Shown one piece after another: positions 5,405-5,508 of a DNA stretch of 5,508 bases (positions within the stretch are counted from its first letter, which is position 1; every line of letters begins with the position of its first letter). The DNA lies in the NCBI GenBank assembly GCA_003173995.1, contig PRDT01000039.1, positions 1 to 5,508 on the forward strand, in the 5' to 3' direction. The translations under genes were made by a program, and so were the position numbers. The notes beneath the pieces are model-generated. The model saw only the letters and a program-made list of their open reading frames with translations, was not told the origin of the DNA and did not search any database. This DNA comes from Candidatus Levyibacteriota bacterium (GTDB lineage: Bacteria > Patescibacteriota > Microgenomatia > Levybacterales > UBA12049).

Positions 5405-5508
5405 ATGGCAAAAGTTACATTTACTATTGAAAAGAAAGATAAAAATTCTCGTGCACGAGCGGGAATACTGAAGACGCCGCATGGAGAAATCCACACACCA
5501 ATGTTTGT
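5405..5508 (+). CDS. tgt: tRNA-guanine transglycosylase (queuine/preQ1 insertion), N-terminal fragment
   Basis: Only the first 34 complete codons lie in the window; the gene runs off the right edge. The translation begins MAKVTFTIEKKDKNSRARAG and continues ILKTPHGEIHTPMF. The pattern ARAG-x-L-x-TPHG-x-I-x-TP-x-F is the characteristic N-terminus of the Tgt family, where a phrase such as VGT normally follows. Bacterial Tgt exchanges guanine-34 for preQ1 in tRNAs with GUN anticodons, using an Asp nucleophile and a zinc site that are both beyond this window. The ATG is the first in frame, eight bases after the murD stop. It is preceded by the extended -10 at 5389-5397 rather than by a ribosome binding site. 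Archaeosine-type homologues share this start, but a bacterial Tgt is expected here. Confidence 0.88.
   Translation, partial: MAKVTFTIEKKDKNSRARAGILKTPHGEIHTPMF

Noticed and set aside
1..5508. Recoded UGA, as in some Patescibacteria lineages
   Set aside because: No in-frame TGA occurs in the five coding regions, and conserved Gly positions are encoded by normal GGN codons.

Overview
The window reads as part of a small-genome bacterial chromosome. It is moderately AT-rich by eye, uses the standard bacterial code (no in-frame TGA in any real gene), and is densely packed. The MurD variant (GTKGKGTT P-loop, TSEHLDYH, DDSFSTVPET), tRNA genes without an encoded CCA tail, and unusual tRNA loops make a Patescibacteria/CPR-type organism my best guess. 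That is an inference from general familiarity, not from a search.

Left part (1-2934): two tightly coupled plus-strand genes encode soluble, helix-rich proteins that I do not recognise. The first is open to the left edge, so its true start lies outside the window. It carries a probable helix-turn-helix near its C-terminus. The second starts one base after the first ends and has a Shine-Dalgarno sequence.

Middle (2935-3202): a compact divergent tRNA pair. On the minus strand is an initiator-like tRNA-Met(CAU) with the diagnostic C1 x A72 mismatch, but with a reduced D-loop and a degenerate T-loop. On the plus strand is a second CAU tRNA (elongator Met or Ile2). Two extended -10 promoters lie between them with directly abutting -35 elements, so only one can probably be occupied at a time.

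Right part (3203-5508): a plus-strand run of murI (glutamate racemase), murD (UDP-MurNAc-L-Ala:D-Glu ligase) and the start of tgt (tRNA-guanine transglycosylase). MurI makes the D-glutamate that MurD attaches to the peptidoglycan precursor, so the pair is functionally linked. murI begins five bases after the end of the plus-strand tRNA and appears to be co-transcribed with it. MurI has Ser in place of the second catalytic Cys. None of these three genes has a recognisable Shine-Dalgarno. murD and tgt each have an extended -10 motif placed so that transcription would begin at or next to the start codon, which suggests leaderless mRNAs.
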